Shown here: positions 36,415 through 44,891 of the stretch, piece by piece
Numbering within the stretch: position 1 is the first letter of the stretch
Layout: each line of letters starts with the position of its first letter
NCBI RefSeq assembly: GCF_019145195.1
Contig: NZ_JAHSTW010000002.1
Span: forward strand, 62,001-126,000
DNA length: 64,000 bases
Reading direction: 5' to 3'
Source of the DNA: Pseudomonas siliginis
Lineage (GTDB): Bacteria; Pseudomonadota; Gammaproteobacteria; Pseudomonadales; Pseudomonadaceae
Position numbers and translations under genes: made by a program
Notes under the pieces: generated by a model
The model's input: the letters and a program-made list of their open reading frames with translations, nothing else
Database searches by the model: none
Told to the model about the DNA's origin: nothing

Positions 36415-38349
36415 ATGAGCAAAGCGGACGCCTTCACCCAGGCAGGGAAAACCGCGGTGTTGCAGAACATTCAGGGCACCCTGCAATTCCTTCAGCGCTT
36501 CCCGCCCTTCAATCAGATGGAACACGCCCACCTCGCCTATCTGGTGGAGCAATGTCAGCTGCGTTTTTTTGCCCAGGGCGAGAGCATCATCAAACCGGCT
36601 GACGGCCCGGTGGAGCACTTTTATATCGTCAAACAGGGTCGGGTGGTCGGCGAACGCCAGCACATCACCAAGCCCGGCACCGAAACCACCTTCGAAATCA
36701 CCACCGGCGAATGCTTTCCGCTGGCCGCGCTGCTCGGTGAGCGCGCTACGCGCACCGAACACCTGGCGGGCGAAGACACCTTTTGCCTGCAACTGAACAA
36801 ACTGGCGTTCATCAAACTGTTCGCCCTTTCCAGCGCCTTCCGCGATTTCGCCTTGCGTGGGGTGAGCAGCCTGCTCGATCAAGTCAACCAGCAAGTGCAA
36901 CAAAAAGCCGTGGAAACCCTCGGCACCCAATACTCGCTGAACACTCGTCTCGGTGAACTTGCGATGCGCCATCCGGTGACTTGCAGTGCCGATACGCCAC
37001 TGCGTGAAGCGGTGAAGCTGATGCACGAGCAACAGGTCGGCAGCATCGTCGCGGTGGATGAGCACAAGGCGCCGCTGGGGATTTTCACCCTGCGCGATTT
37101 GCGCCATGTGGTCGCCGAAGGTGTCGGCGATTTCAGCGACGCCATCGAACAGCACATGACTCGATCACCGTTTCATCTGTCGCCGGATCACAGCGCCTTC
37201 GATGCGGCGATCGCCATGACCGAGCGGCACATCGCCCACGTCTGTCTGGTCAAGGATCAACGCCTGTGCGGTGTAGTGTCCGAGCGTGATCTGTTCTCCC
37301 TGCAACGAGTCGATCTGGTCCACCTCGCCCGGACCATCCGCAGCGCGCAACGGATCGAGCAACTGGTGACCTTGCGCGGCGAGATCGGCCAACTGGTCGA
37401 ACGCATGCTCGCCCACGGCGCGTCATCGACGCAGATCACTCACATCATCACCCTGCTCAACGATCACACGGTGTGTCGGGTGATCGAACTGACCCTCGCC
37501 GAAAAGGGCGACCCGGGCGTGCCGTTCAGCTGGCTGTGTTTCGGCAGCGAGGGCCGGCGCGAGCAGACGCTGCACACCGATCAGGACAACGGGATTCTCT
37601 TCGACGCCCGCGATGCCGCGCACGCAGCGGAGATACGCGGCAAGCTGCTGCCGATTGCCCAGCAGATCAACCAGAGCCTGGCGCAGTGCGGCTTTACCCT
37701 GTGCAAGGGCAACATCATGGCCGGCAATCCCGAGCTGTGTCTGTCGCGGGCCGAATGGGCGCGACGCTTCGCGGCGTTCATCCGCGAAGCCACGCCGGAG
37801 AACCTGCTGGGTTCGAGCATTTATTTCGACCTGCGCGTGGTCTGGGGCGATGAACAAGGCTGCGAGCAATTGCGCCGTGGCATTCTCGATCAGGTCGCCG
37901 ACAACCGCCTGTTCCAGCGCATGCTCGCCGAAAATGCGCTGCGTAATCGCCCTCCCGTTGGGCGATTCCGTGAATTCGTGCTGGCCCGCAAGAACGGTGA
38001 GAAAGCCACGCTGGATCTGAAAATTCAGGGTCTGACGCCGTTCGTCGACGGTGCCCGTTTGCTGGCGCTGGCCAACGGCATCGACGCCAACAACACCCTC
38101 GAGCGTTTCCGCCAATTGGTCGATAAACAAGTCATCGAGCCGCTCGACGGCGCGGCGTATGAAGAGGCCTATCACTTCATTCAGCAAACGCGGATGCAGC
38201 AGCATCAGTTGCAAACTCGGGAAAATCAGCCGTACTCAAACCGCGTCGATCCCGACAGCCTCAATCACCTTGACCGGCGCATCCTGCGCGAATCCCTGCG
38301 GCAGGCGCAGCGCCTGCAAAGCAGCCTGACCTTGCGGTATCAGCTATGA
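36415..38349 (+). CDS. CNMP-CBS-DUF294 nucleotidyltransferase-like protein
   Basis: 644 residues in four parts. A cyclic-nucleotide-binding-like domain spans about 15-140, two CBS domains about 165-280 (MRHPVTCSADTPLREAVKLM and MTRSPFHLSPDHSAFDAAIAMTE), a DUF294 nucleotidyltransferase domain starts near 300 with GSEGRREQTLHTDQDNG, and a helical DUF294 C-terminal domain ends it. The family resembles GlnD-type signalling transferases but its substrate is unknown. It is coupled by a 4-nt overlap to the exonuclease gene, a pair often found with acetate genes (acs, actP) in Proteobacteria. The start is uncertain: ATG 36409 is also possible and neither has a clear ribosome site. Confidence 0.83.
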   Translation: MSKADAFTQAGKTAVLQNIQGTLQFLQRFPPFNQMEHAHLAYLVEQCQLRFFAQGESIIKPADGPVEHFYIVKQGRVVGERQHITKPGTETTFEITTGECFPLAALLGERATRTEHLAGEDTFCLQLNKLAFIKLFALSSAFRDFALRGVSSLLDQVNQQVQQKAVETLGTQYSLNTRLGELAMRHPVTCSADTPLREAVKLMHEQQVGSIVAVDEHKAPLGIFTLRDLRHVVAEGVGDFSDAIEQHMTRSPFHLSPDHSAFDAAIAMTERHIAHVCLVKDQRLCGVVSERDLFSLQRVDLVHLARTIRSAQRIEQLVTLRGEIGQLVERMLAHGASSTQITHIITLLNDHTVCRVIELTLAEKGDPGVPFSWLCFGSEGRREQTLHTDQDNGILFDARDAAHAAEIRGKLLPIAQQINQSLAQCGFTLCKGNIMAGNPELCLSRAEWARRFAAFIREATPENLLGSSIYFDLRVVWGDEQGCEQLRRGILDQVADNRLFQRMLAENALRNRPPVGRFREFVLARKNGEKATLDLKIQGLTPFVDGARLLALANGIDANNTLERFRQLVDKQVIEPLDGAAYEEAYHFIQQTRMQQHQLQTRENQPYSNRVDPDSLNHLDRRILRESLRQAQRLQSSLTLRYQL

Positions 38350-39053
38350 GCCTGTTTTCCTGGCTGCGCCCGGCCAGCCCCGTGGTGTCGGCGGACTTGC
38401 AGCAGCGGCTGGCGAAGCTGCCGGCGCTTGCCGAGCTGAGCGAATGCAGCCTGCGCGAGCAGCGCTGGGTGGTGCTGGACCTGGAAACCACCGGCCTGAA
38501 TATGAGCAAGGATCGGGTCCTGTCGATCGGCGCGGTGGTGATCGAGGACGGTGCGATCGATTTCAGTCAGCAGTTCGAGCGCACGCTGCAATGCCGCGAG
38601 CTGAAGCTCAGCCCCAGCGTACTGATTCATGGCTTGGGGCCGACTGCGATTGCCGCAGGCAGCGACCCGGCGGAAGCGTTGCTGGAGTTGCTGGAGTTCA
38701 TCGGCGACAGCCCGGTGCTGGCCTTTCATGCGCCGTTCGATCAGCACATGCTCGGGCGCGCAGTGAAAGAACACCTGGGGCATAAGCTGCAGCATGTGTT
38801 TCTGGATGTGGCAGATATCGCGCCGTTTCTGTGTCCGCAGGCGCAGATTCGCGAGGCCGGGCTGGATGAGTGGATCGAGTGGTTCCGGCTGGAAGTGTTC
38901 GAACGGCATAACGCCAGTGCCGATGCGCTGGCCACGGCGGAGTTGGCGTTGATCCTGTTCAGCCGAGCGCGGGCGCAGCAGATTTACAGTCCGTTGCAGT
39001 TGCAGCAGCGGTTGAGCCAGTGGAAGCGGCGGCAGCAGGCGCCGTCCTTCTAG
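38346..39053 (+). CDS. DEDDh 3'-5' exonuclease (DNA polymerase III epsilon-like)
   Basis: 235 residues. Exo I motif VVLDLETTG with D45 and E47, Exo II around FHAPFDQHML, and Exo III HNASADALATAEL. It belongs to the DnaQ-like group but is not the replicative epsilon subunit, given its context. ATGA overlap with the DUF294 gene implies coupled translation and a shared role, possibly in RNA or nucleotide-linked regulation of acetate metabolism (inference). Confidence 0.87.
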   Translation: MSLFSWLRPASPVVSADLQQRLAKLPALAELSECSLREQRWVVLDLETTGLNMSKDRVLSIGAVVIEDGAIDFSQQFERTLQCRELKLSPSVLIHGLGPTAIAAGSDPAEALLELLEFIGDSPVLAFHAPFDQHMLGRAVKEHLGHKLQHVFLDVADIAPFLCPQAQIREAGLDEWIEWFRLEVFERHNASADALATAELALILFSRARAQQIYSPLQLQQRLSQWKRRQQAPSF

Positions 39054-39073
39054 CTTTTCGGCACCTCCCCAGC

Positions 39074-39102
39074 CGCCTTCGCGAGCAGGCTCGCTCCCAC
39101 AA
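39074..39102. repeat. Single REP
   Basis: One copy of the CGCGAGCAGGCTCGCTCCCAC unit after the exonuclease gene, without the usual inverted partner. Confidence 0.85.
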
Positions 39103-39172
39103 GGCAACGCGTTGCTTCAGATCACCTGACCAGTGGCCAATTGCTAACCATTCCCACCTCTGCCAGAATCGC

Positions 39173-39191
39173 GAACTATTCTCGTTAGTTA
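39173..39191. promoter_or_regulatory. Candidate Fur box before the ECF sigma gene
   Basis: AACTA-TTCTCGT-TAGTT is a perfect dyad with an N7 centre and sits in an A/T-rich context ending 24 bp before the sigma gene. It resembles Fur sites of FecI-type operons (pattern AATTATTCTCATT) but matches the classical 19-bp consensus only partly. Confidence 0.4.
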
Positions 39192-39215
39192 ACATTTCCC
39201 AATCGGTGATGTCCG

Positions 39216-39734
39216 GTGTCGTCAGTGCCCAACCCCCACAGTGAGCTCGTCGGTGCGATGTATCGCGACCATCGCGGTTGGCTGCTGGCGTGGTTGCGGC
39301 GCAATGTGGCGTGTCCGCAGCGTGCCGAGGACCTGAGCCAGGACACCTTCGTGCGCCTGCTCAACCGCGACGAACTGCTGACGCCGCGCGAACCTCGGGC
39401 ATTTCTGGTGGCGATCGCCAAAGGCCTGTTGTTTGACTACTTCCGCCGCGCCGCGCTGGAACAGGCCTACCTCACCGAACTGATGCTGATCCCCGAAGAC
39501 GAACAGCCGTCGGTGGAAGAACAGCAAATGATCCTCGACGACCTAAAGGCCATCGATCGCCTGCTCGGCAAGTTGTCGACCAAGGCTCGTGCGGCCTTCC
39601 TGTATAACCGCCTCGACGGTCTCAGCCACGGCGAAATCGCCGCCAGACTCGGCGTGTCAGTGCCGCGCGTGCGGCAGTATCTGGCGCAAGGCCTGCGCCA
39701 GTGTTACATCGCCCTGTACGGTGAGCCGACATGA
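39216..39734 (+). CDS. FecI-type ECF sigma factor
   Basis: 172 residues. Sigma region 2 (MYRDHRGWLLAWLRRNVACPQRAEDLSQDTFVRLL) and region 4 with a helix-turn-helix (DGLSHGEIAARLGVSVPRVRQYLAQGL). It is the first gene of an iron cell-surface signalling set: sigma, anti-sigma FecR, TonB receptor with signalling domain. Expected to be released when the siderophore binds and then to transcribe the receptor gene. The start is a GTG at 39216 with a weak ribosome site; a GTG three codons later is also possible. Confidence 0.9.
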   Translation: MSSVPNPHSELVGAMYRDHRGWLLAWLRRNVACPQRAEDLSQDTFVRLLNRDELLTPREPRAFLVAIAKGLLFDYFRRAALEQAYLTELMLIPEDEQPSVEEQQMILDDLKAIDRLLGKLSTKARAAFLYNRLDGLSHGEIAARLGVSVPRVRQYLAQGLRQCYIALYGEPT

Positions 39735-40705
39735 CGGCGGCCAGTTCGCGCCCGGTGCCGGCGCATGTGCTGGACGCGGCGATTGCCTGGCAATTGACCC
39801 TCGACTCGAGCACCGCGCTGGAGCGCGAGGAATTCGCCAAGTGGCATGCGGCCCATGAGGAACACGCCCGCGCGTGGCGCCAGTTGGGCATGCTCGATCA
39901 GCGCTTCAGTGTCGCCAAAGGCCCGGCCCGAAGTGCGTTGCTGCAATCGCGCGAAGGCATTCGCCGCCGCGTGCGCAAACTCGGCAGCGGGCTGGCCAGT
40001 GTCGTGGTGATCATCGGGCTCGGGCTGTTTGTCAGCGAGCGCTATCTGCCGCTGGATTACTGGCTCGCCGATCAACGCACCGCCACCGGCGAACAGCGCA
40101 CCGTGCGCCTGTCCGACGGCACTCTGCTCAACCTCAATACCCACAGCGCGGTCGACGTACGCTTCGATGACGAGCGCCGCTTGATCGTGTTGCAGGAAGG
40201 CGAAATCCTCGTCGAGACCGGGCATGGCGACGCGCGGCCGTTTATCGTCGAAACCCGCGAAGGCAGCATGCGCGCGCTGGGCACGCGGTTTCTGGTCAAA
40301 CGCGAGGACGATGGCACACGGCTGAGTGTGTTGCAGTCAGCGGTGGCGGCACATGCCCAGGCCAACCCGCAAGAACAGATTCTGCGCGAAGGCCAGCAGG
40401 TGTTGCTGCGCAGTGACGGGCTGGGCTCGATTGCCGCCCTCGCCCCCGGCGCCGATGCCTGGACGCGCGGCATGCTGGTGGTGGACAACGCGCGACTGGG
40501 CGATCTGTTGCATGAGCTCGGGCGCTATCGTCGTGGCCATCTGGGCGTGGCGCCGGAAGTGGCCGATCTGCGCATTACCGGCAGCTTTCCGTTGCATGAC
40601 ACCGACAAGGCACTGAGTGCTTTGCTGCCGACTCTGCCAGTGCAGATCGAGCGGCATACGCCGTATTGGGTCACCGTGGCGAAGGCTGATATCAAGCCTG
40701 AGTAA
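39731..40705 (+). CDS. FecR-family anti-sigma/sigma regulator
   Basis: 324 residues. The N-terminal cytoplasmic FecR_N/DUF4880 part holds the sigma factor (HVLDAAIAWQLTLDSSTALEREEFAKWHAAHEEHARAW). One membrane helix lies at about 86-105 (GLASVVVIIGLGLFV). The periplasmic FecR domain begins near QRTVRLSDGTLLNLNTHSAVDV, and a C-terminal STN-interacting part follows. It overlaps the sigma gene by 4 nt. It receives the receptor signal and is usually processed by proteolysis to free or activate the sigma factor. Confidence 0.92.
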   Translation: MTAASSRPVPAHVLDAAIAWQLTLDSSTALEREEFAKWHAAHEEHARAWRQLGMLDQRFSVAKGPARSALLQSREGIRRRVRKLGSGLASVVVIIGLGLFVSERYLPLDYWLADQRTATGEQRTVRLSDGTLLNLNTHSAVDVRFDDERRLIVLQEGEILVETGHGDARPFIVETREGSMRALGTRFLVKREDDGTRLSVLQSAVAAHAQANPQEQILREGQQVLLRSDGLGSIAALAPGADAWTRGMLVVDNARLGDLLHELGRYRRGHLGVAPEVADLRITGSFPLHDTDKALSALLPTLPVQIERHTPYWVTVAKADIKPE

Positions 40706-40721
40706 TGCGTCGGCAGGAAAA

Positions 40722-40794
40722 CCGCCTTCGCGAGCAGGCTCGCTCCCACATTGGCATGCGATCACCTGTGGGAGCGAGCCTGCTCGCGAAGGCG
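40722..40794. repeat. REP pair
   Basis: Inverted copies at about 40725-40750 and 40768-40792 between fecR and the receptor gene, upstream of the receptor promoter. Confidence 0.9.
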
Positions 40795-40840
40795 CCATCA
40801 GCCGCACAACCATTTCCTGCAAAAAAGAATTTCCACCCAG

Positions 40841-40866
40841 CCCTATCACTTTTCCAATCTCGTCCG
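40841..40866 (+). promoter_or_regulatory. Candidate FecI-type ECF promoter of the receptor gene
   Basis: CCCTATCACTTTTCCAATCT followed by CGTCCG resembles the element I recall before FecA/FoxA-type receptor genes in Pseudomonas (a CCCTGTCA..TTTTCC..CGTC pattern). It is about 45-70 bp upstream of the receptor ATG. No sequence statistics were computed. Confidence 0.4.
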
Positions 40867-40909
40867 GCACACAGGCAATTGAGAAATATTTCCATTCAGG
40901 AGCCGCCGT

Positions 40910-43348
40910 ATGTCCCGTTCGCCAGACACCTTGTTGCGCCCCAGTCTGCTGGCTTTTGCCATCGCTTTCGGCACGCCGCTGATCAGCAGCCCGTTGCTCG
41001 CCGCTGAGCAAGCGTCCAGCGTGCGCGCCTACAACCTGCCGGCGGCGCCGCTGTCGACCACCCTGAACCAGATCGCCAGCCAGGGCGGCCTCGCCCTGTC
41101 GCTCAATCCTGCGCTGGCCGCCGGCAAGACCTCGGCCCCGGTCAACGGCCAGTACGACGCCGCCGGAGCCCTGCGCGCGGCCTTGCGCGGCACCGGTCTG
41201 CAACTGGAACAGAGCAGCGCCGGCACCTACACCCTGGTGGCCGTGCCTGAAGGCACGCTGGCCCTGCCGGAAACTTCGGTCATCGGCGTGGAAAACTTCG
41301 AAAGCGCCTGGGGCCCGGTCGAAGGCTACACCGCGACCCGCACCGCCGCCGGCACCAAGACCGACACTGCGCTGGTCGAAGCACCGCGTTCGATCTCGGT
41401 GGCGACCCGCCAGCAAATGGACGACCGCAGCGTGCACAGCCTCGATGACGCTGTGCGCTACATGCCGGGCATCACCGCCAGCAGCTACGGCAGCGACACC
41501 CGTGCCGACTGGCTGCGCGTACGCGGTTTCGAGCCGACCCAGTTCCTCGATGGCCTGCCGCTGCCCAAAGGCGTGTACGCCAACCCGAAACAGGAAACCT
41601 GGAACCTCGACCGCCTCGCCCTGCTGCGTGGCCCGGCCTCGTCGGTGTACGGCCAGACCCCGCCGGGCGGTTTGCTCGACATGGTCAGCCGCCGCCCGAG
41701 CGCTGAAGCCAGCAGCGAAATCCAGTTGCAATACGGCAGCGACAATCACCGCCAGATCAACTTCGCCAGCACCGGCAAGATCGATGACGCCGGGCAGTTT
41801 CTCTATGGCCTCAGCGGCGTGGTGCGCGACAGCGATACGCAAATCGACCACATCGACAACAAGCGCTACAACATCGCACCGAGCCTGACCTGGAACATCG
41901 ACGACGATACAAAAATCACTCTGCTGAGCCAGTTCACCCGCGATGATACCGGCGTCACCAGCCAGTTCTATCCCATCCAGGGCACCAAGATCGACATGCC
42001 GTTCGGCAAGATTTCCCATCACAAGAATCTCGGCGATCCCGACTACGATTATTACGACCGCACTTATTACGCGCTGGGTTATGCCTTCGAACATCGCCTC
42101 AACGATGTCTGGCAGTTCAAGCAGAATCTGCGCTACACCAAATCTGACCTGTCGTTCCAGACCGTGACCGTTAACAGTTACAACCCATCGTTTGCCGGAT
42201 TTACCGTGGACGATCAAGGCAATGTCGGTCGCAGTACCACTAACGCCGACGAAGACATCAGTCAGTTTGCCGTGGATAACAATTTCCAGGCTGACTTCGC
42301 CACCGGCGAAATCAGCCATACGCTGCTGCTGGGTCTCGATCATCAGCGCAGCAACACCAACTACACGTCAATTTTCGGTTCGGCGCCGAGCATCAACGTC
42401 AACAACCCGATCTACGGCCAGCCGATCGTACGTCCAGCACGCTCCACGGCGTTTTACGACTACAACCAGAAGACCTACCAGACCGGCCTCTACGTGCAGG
42501 ACCAAATGGCCCTCGATCAGTGGCGCCTGACCCTCGGCGGCCGTGAAGACTGGGTGCACACCAGCACTGAATTCTTCAACAAGGGCGATGCGACCAACAC
42601 CCAGCGTGACAAGAAATTCAGCGGCAACGCGGCGCTCAGCTACGTCTTCGATAACGGCTTCGTGCCGTACCTGTCCTACGCCGAATCCTTCCAGCCGACC
42701 ACCGGCGCCGATGCCACCTCGACCGGCTCGCTCAAGCCAACCGAAGGCAAGCAGTGGGAACTGGGCATCAAATACCAGCCTCCGGGCAGCAAGACCCTGC
42801 TGACCGCCGCCGTGTATGACCTGACCCAGAAGAACGTCGCGGTGAACACCTTCGTCAACAACGTTTCAGTGACCAGCCAGACCGGCGAAGTGAAGGTCAA
42901 AGGCCTGGAACTCGAGGCCGTGTCGGATGTGACCGATAACCTCAAAGTCATCGCCGCCTACACCCTGGCCAAGTCCGAAGTGCAGAAAGGCATCGACAAG
43001 GGCAATCGTCTGCAACTGATGCCCAACCAACAAGCCTCGCTGTGGACCGACTACACCTGGCACGCCGGCGTGCTCGACGGTTTCGGCATTGGCGCCGGCG
43101 TGCGCTACACCGGCAACACCTACGGCGACAAGGCCAACACCTGGCTGGGCAAGGCTGACGCCTACACCGTGTTCGACGCCAGCGTGCATTATGATCTCGG
43201 CCGTCTGGACAACAGTCTGAAGGGTGCATCGCTGGCGGTGAATGCGACCAACCTGTTCGACAAGGACTACATTTCCACCTGCGACAGCTTCTACTGCTAC
43301 TACGGCGACCAGCGCAGTGTCGTCGCCAGCGCCACTTACAAGTGGTAA
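40910..43348 (+). CDS. TonB-dependent ferric-siderophore receptor with signalling domain
   Basis: 812 residues. Signal peptide about 1-31 (cleaved after LLAA). STN signalling domain about 38-115 (YNLPAAPLSTTLNQIASQGGLALSLNPALAAG). Plug domain about 145-270 (VATRQQMDDRSVHSLDDAVRYMPGI, LRGPASSVYGQTPPGGLLDMVSRRP). A beta-barrel follows, ending in the terminal signature SATYKW. The STN domain fits the preceding sigma/FecR pair. Ligand unknown; the plug is of the hydroxamate/ferrichrome-ferrioxamine group of receptors, by general resemblance only. AGGAG lies seven bases upstream. Confidence 0.95.
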   Translation: MSRSPDTLLRPSLLAFAIAFGTPLISSPLLAAEQASSVRAYNLPAAPLSTTLNQIASQGGLALSLNPALAAGKTSAPVNGQYDAAGALRAALRGTGLQLEQSSAGTYTLVAVPEGTLALPETSVIGVENFESAWGPVEGYTATRTAAGTKTDTALVEAPRSISVATRQQMDDRSVHSLDDAVRYMPGITASSYGSDTRADWLRVRGFEPTQFLDGLPLPKGVYANPKQETWNLDRLALLRGPASSVYGQTPPGGLLDMVSRRPSAEASSEIQLQYGSDNHRQINFASTGKIDDAGQFLYGLSGVVRDSDTQIDHIDNKRYNIAPSLTWNIDDDTKITLLSQFTRDDTGVTSQFYPIQGTKIDMPFGKISHHKNLGDPDYDYYDRTYYALGYAFEHRLNDVWQFKQNLRYTKSDLSFQTVTVNSYNPSFAGFTVDDQGNVGRSTTNADEDISQFAVDNNFQADFATGEISHTLLLGLDHQRSNTNYTSIFGSAPSINVNNPIYGQPIVRPARSTAFYDYNQKTYQTGLYVQDQMALDQWRLTLGGREDWVHTSTEFFNKGDATNTQRDKKFSGNAALSYVFDNGFVPYLSYAESFQPTTGADATSTGSLKPTEGKQWELGIKYQPPGSKTLLTAAVYDLTQKNVAVNTFVNNVSVTSQTGEVKVKGLELEAVSDVTDNLKVIAAYTLAKSEVQKGIDKGNRLQLMPNQQASLWTDYTWHAGVLDGFGIGAGVRYTGNTYGDKANTWLGKADAYTVFDASVHYDLGRLDNSLKGASLAVNATNLFDKDYISTCDSFYCYYGDQRSVVASATYKW

Positions 43349-43379
43349 GCCAGTGAGCTGAAACAGGCCCTGTTCCCAG

Positions 43380-43411
43380 GCCGTCCGTACCGGACGGCTT
43401 CGGTGTTTTTG
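43380..43411 (+). terminator. Terminator-like hairpin after the receptor gene
   Basis: GCCGTCCG (43380-43387), TAC, CGGACGGC (43391-43398), followed by TTCGGTGTTTTTG. It lies in the 74-bp gap before the PepSY gene and may lower read-through into it. Confidence 0.6.
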
Positions 43412-43422
43412 AAGGTCATGCA

Positions 43423-44553
43423 ATGAAAAGTAAAACCATCCGCCGTTGGTCGTTCATCCACACCTGGACCAGCCTGATCTGCACCGTGTTTCTGCTGATG
43501 CTGGCGCTGACCGGTCTGCCGCTGATTTTCAGCCACGAGATTGATCACGCGCTGGGCAACGCCCCGGAGCTGCGCGAGATGCCGGCCGACACGCCGCAAC
43601 TCAACCTGCAGCAACTGGTCGATGCCGCGCAGAAGCATCGCCCGGGCGAAGTCATGCAGTACTTCGGCTACGACGACGAAGAGCCGAACGCGGCGTTCGC
43701 GATCATGGCCAGGACGCCCGACACCGAGCCGAACTCTTCGCACACCTTCATGCTCGATGCGCGCACTGGCGAAGCGCTGGAAACCCCTTCGGCCAACGGT
43801 GGCTTGATGCTGTTCATCCTGCGCCTGCACGTCGACATGTTCGCCGGGCTGCCGGGCAAGCTGCTGCTGGCGTTCATGGGTCTGTTGTTTGTCGTGGCGA
43901 TCGTGTCCGGCACGGTGCTGTACCTGCCGTTCATGCGCCGCTTGAAATTCGGCACCGTACGTCAGGACAAATCAACGCGGCTGCGCTGGCTCGATCTGCA
44001 CAACCTGATCGGCGTCGTCACTTTGACCTGGTGTCTGGTGGTGGGGGTGACCGGGGTGATCAGCGCCTGCGCCGACCTGCTCATCGCCGCTTGGCGCAAC
44101 GACGCGTTGACCACGCTGATCGCGCCGTATCGCGATGCGCCGCCGCTGACCCAACTGGCGCCGGCTACCCGGCTGCTCGACATCGCCGAGGAAGTCGCAC
44201 CGGGGATGAAGCCGGATTTCATCGCCTTCCCCGGCACCCGTTTTTCCAGCGAGCACCATTATTCGGTGTTCATGAAGGGCGGCACGCACCTGACCTCGCA
44301 CCTGCTGACACCGGTGCTGATCGACGCCACGACCTTGCAGGTCACCGCCGTGGCCGAACGGCCGTGGTACATGGACGCCATGGGCATGTCGCAGCCGCTG
44401 CACTTTGGTGACTACGGCGGCATGCCGATGAAGATTCTCTGGGCGACGCTGGATGTGCTGACGATCATCGTGTTGGCCAGTGGGGTGTATTTGTGGGTGG
44501 TGCGGCGCAAGGCGGCCAAGCCTGTTCTGGAAGCGGCGGAGGCCTCGGCATGA
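43423..44553 (+). CDS. PepSY-associated transmembrane protein
   Basis: 376 residues with about four membrane helices (around 16-37, 140-163, 195-218, 345-366) and PepSY-type periplasmic segments between them. Conserved histidines lie near the helices (H13 in FIHTWT, H38 in FSHEIDHAL, H in LRLHVDMF and LDLHNLIG). Proteins of this family follow TonB siderophore receptors and some are ferric-siderophore reductases (FoxB-like). That role fits here but the substrate is unknown. AAGGT lies seven bases before ATG 43423. Confidence 0.88.
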   Translation: MKSKTIRRWSFIHTWTSLICTVFLLMLALTGLPLIFSHEIDHALGNAPELREMPADTPQLNLQQLVDAAQKHRPGEVMQYFGYDDEEPNAAFAIMARTPDTEPNSSHTFMLDARTGEALETPSANGGLMLFILRLHVDMFAGLPGKLLLAFMGLLFVVAIVSGTVLYLPFMRRLKFGTVRQDKSTRLRWLDLHNLIGVVTLTWCLVVGVTGVISACADLLIAAWRNDALTTLIAPYRDAPPLTQLAPATRLLDIAEEVAPGMKPDFIAFPGTRFSSEHHYSVFMKGGTHLTSHLLTPVLIDATTLQVTAVAERPWYMDAMGMSQPLHFGDYGGMPMKILWATLDVLTIIVLASGVYLWVVRRKAAKPVLEAAEASA

Positions 44554-44729
44554 AGCCGCGTCAGTCGAGTTTCTGGAAAGTCTTCAGCACACCGATCGTG
44601 ATCGCCCTGCTCAGTGCGGCGGGGCTGTTTGCGGCGTTGCTGGGGGATGGAATCTGGGATGCGTTGAGCTGGGTCGGGCTTGGCGTGCCGGCATTTCTGG
44701 CGATAAGAGGTTTTCTGCCGCGAAGCTGA
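44550..44729 (+). CDS. 59-residue two-helix membrane protein of the siderophore operon
   Basis: Starts at ATG 44550 with a strong GGAGG seven bases upstream and overlaps the PepSY gene by 4 nt (ATGA). Two hydrophobic helices, about 14-31 (TPIVIALLSAAGLFAALLG) and 37-54 (ALSWVGLGVPAFLAIRGF). No known family recognised; similar small proteins are found after PepSY genes in iron operons (from memory). It may assist the PepSY protein. Confidence 0.75.
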   Translation: MKPRQSSFWKVFSTPIVIALLSAAGLFAALLGDGIWDALSWVGLGVPAFLAIRGFLPRS

Positions 44730-44737
44730 GAATCCCT

Positions 44738-44827
44738 TGTGGGAGCGAGCCTGCTCGCGAAAGCGCCCGGACATTCAACATCAAAGTCGACTGTCACGAC
44801 GCCTTCGCGAGCAGGCTCGCTCCCACA
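44738..44827. repeat. REP pair
   Basis: Inverted copies at about 44738-44762 and 44801-44826 after the siderophore operon. Confidence 0.9.
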
Positions 44828-44891
44828 TGGGTTCTGCGCCGGACGCGAGCAGGCTATGCTGCCCGATCATTGTCCTGATCGAGACCTTGCC

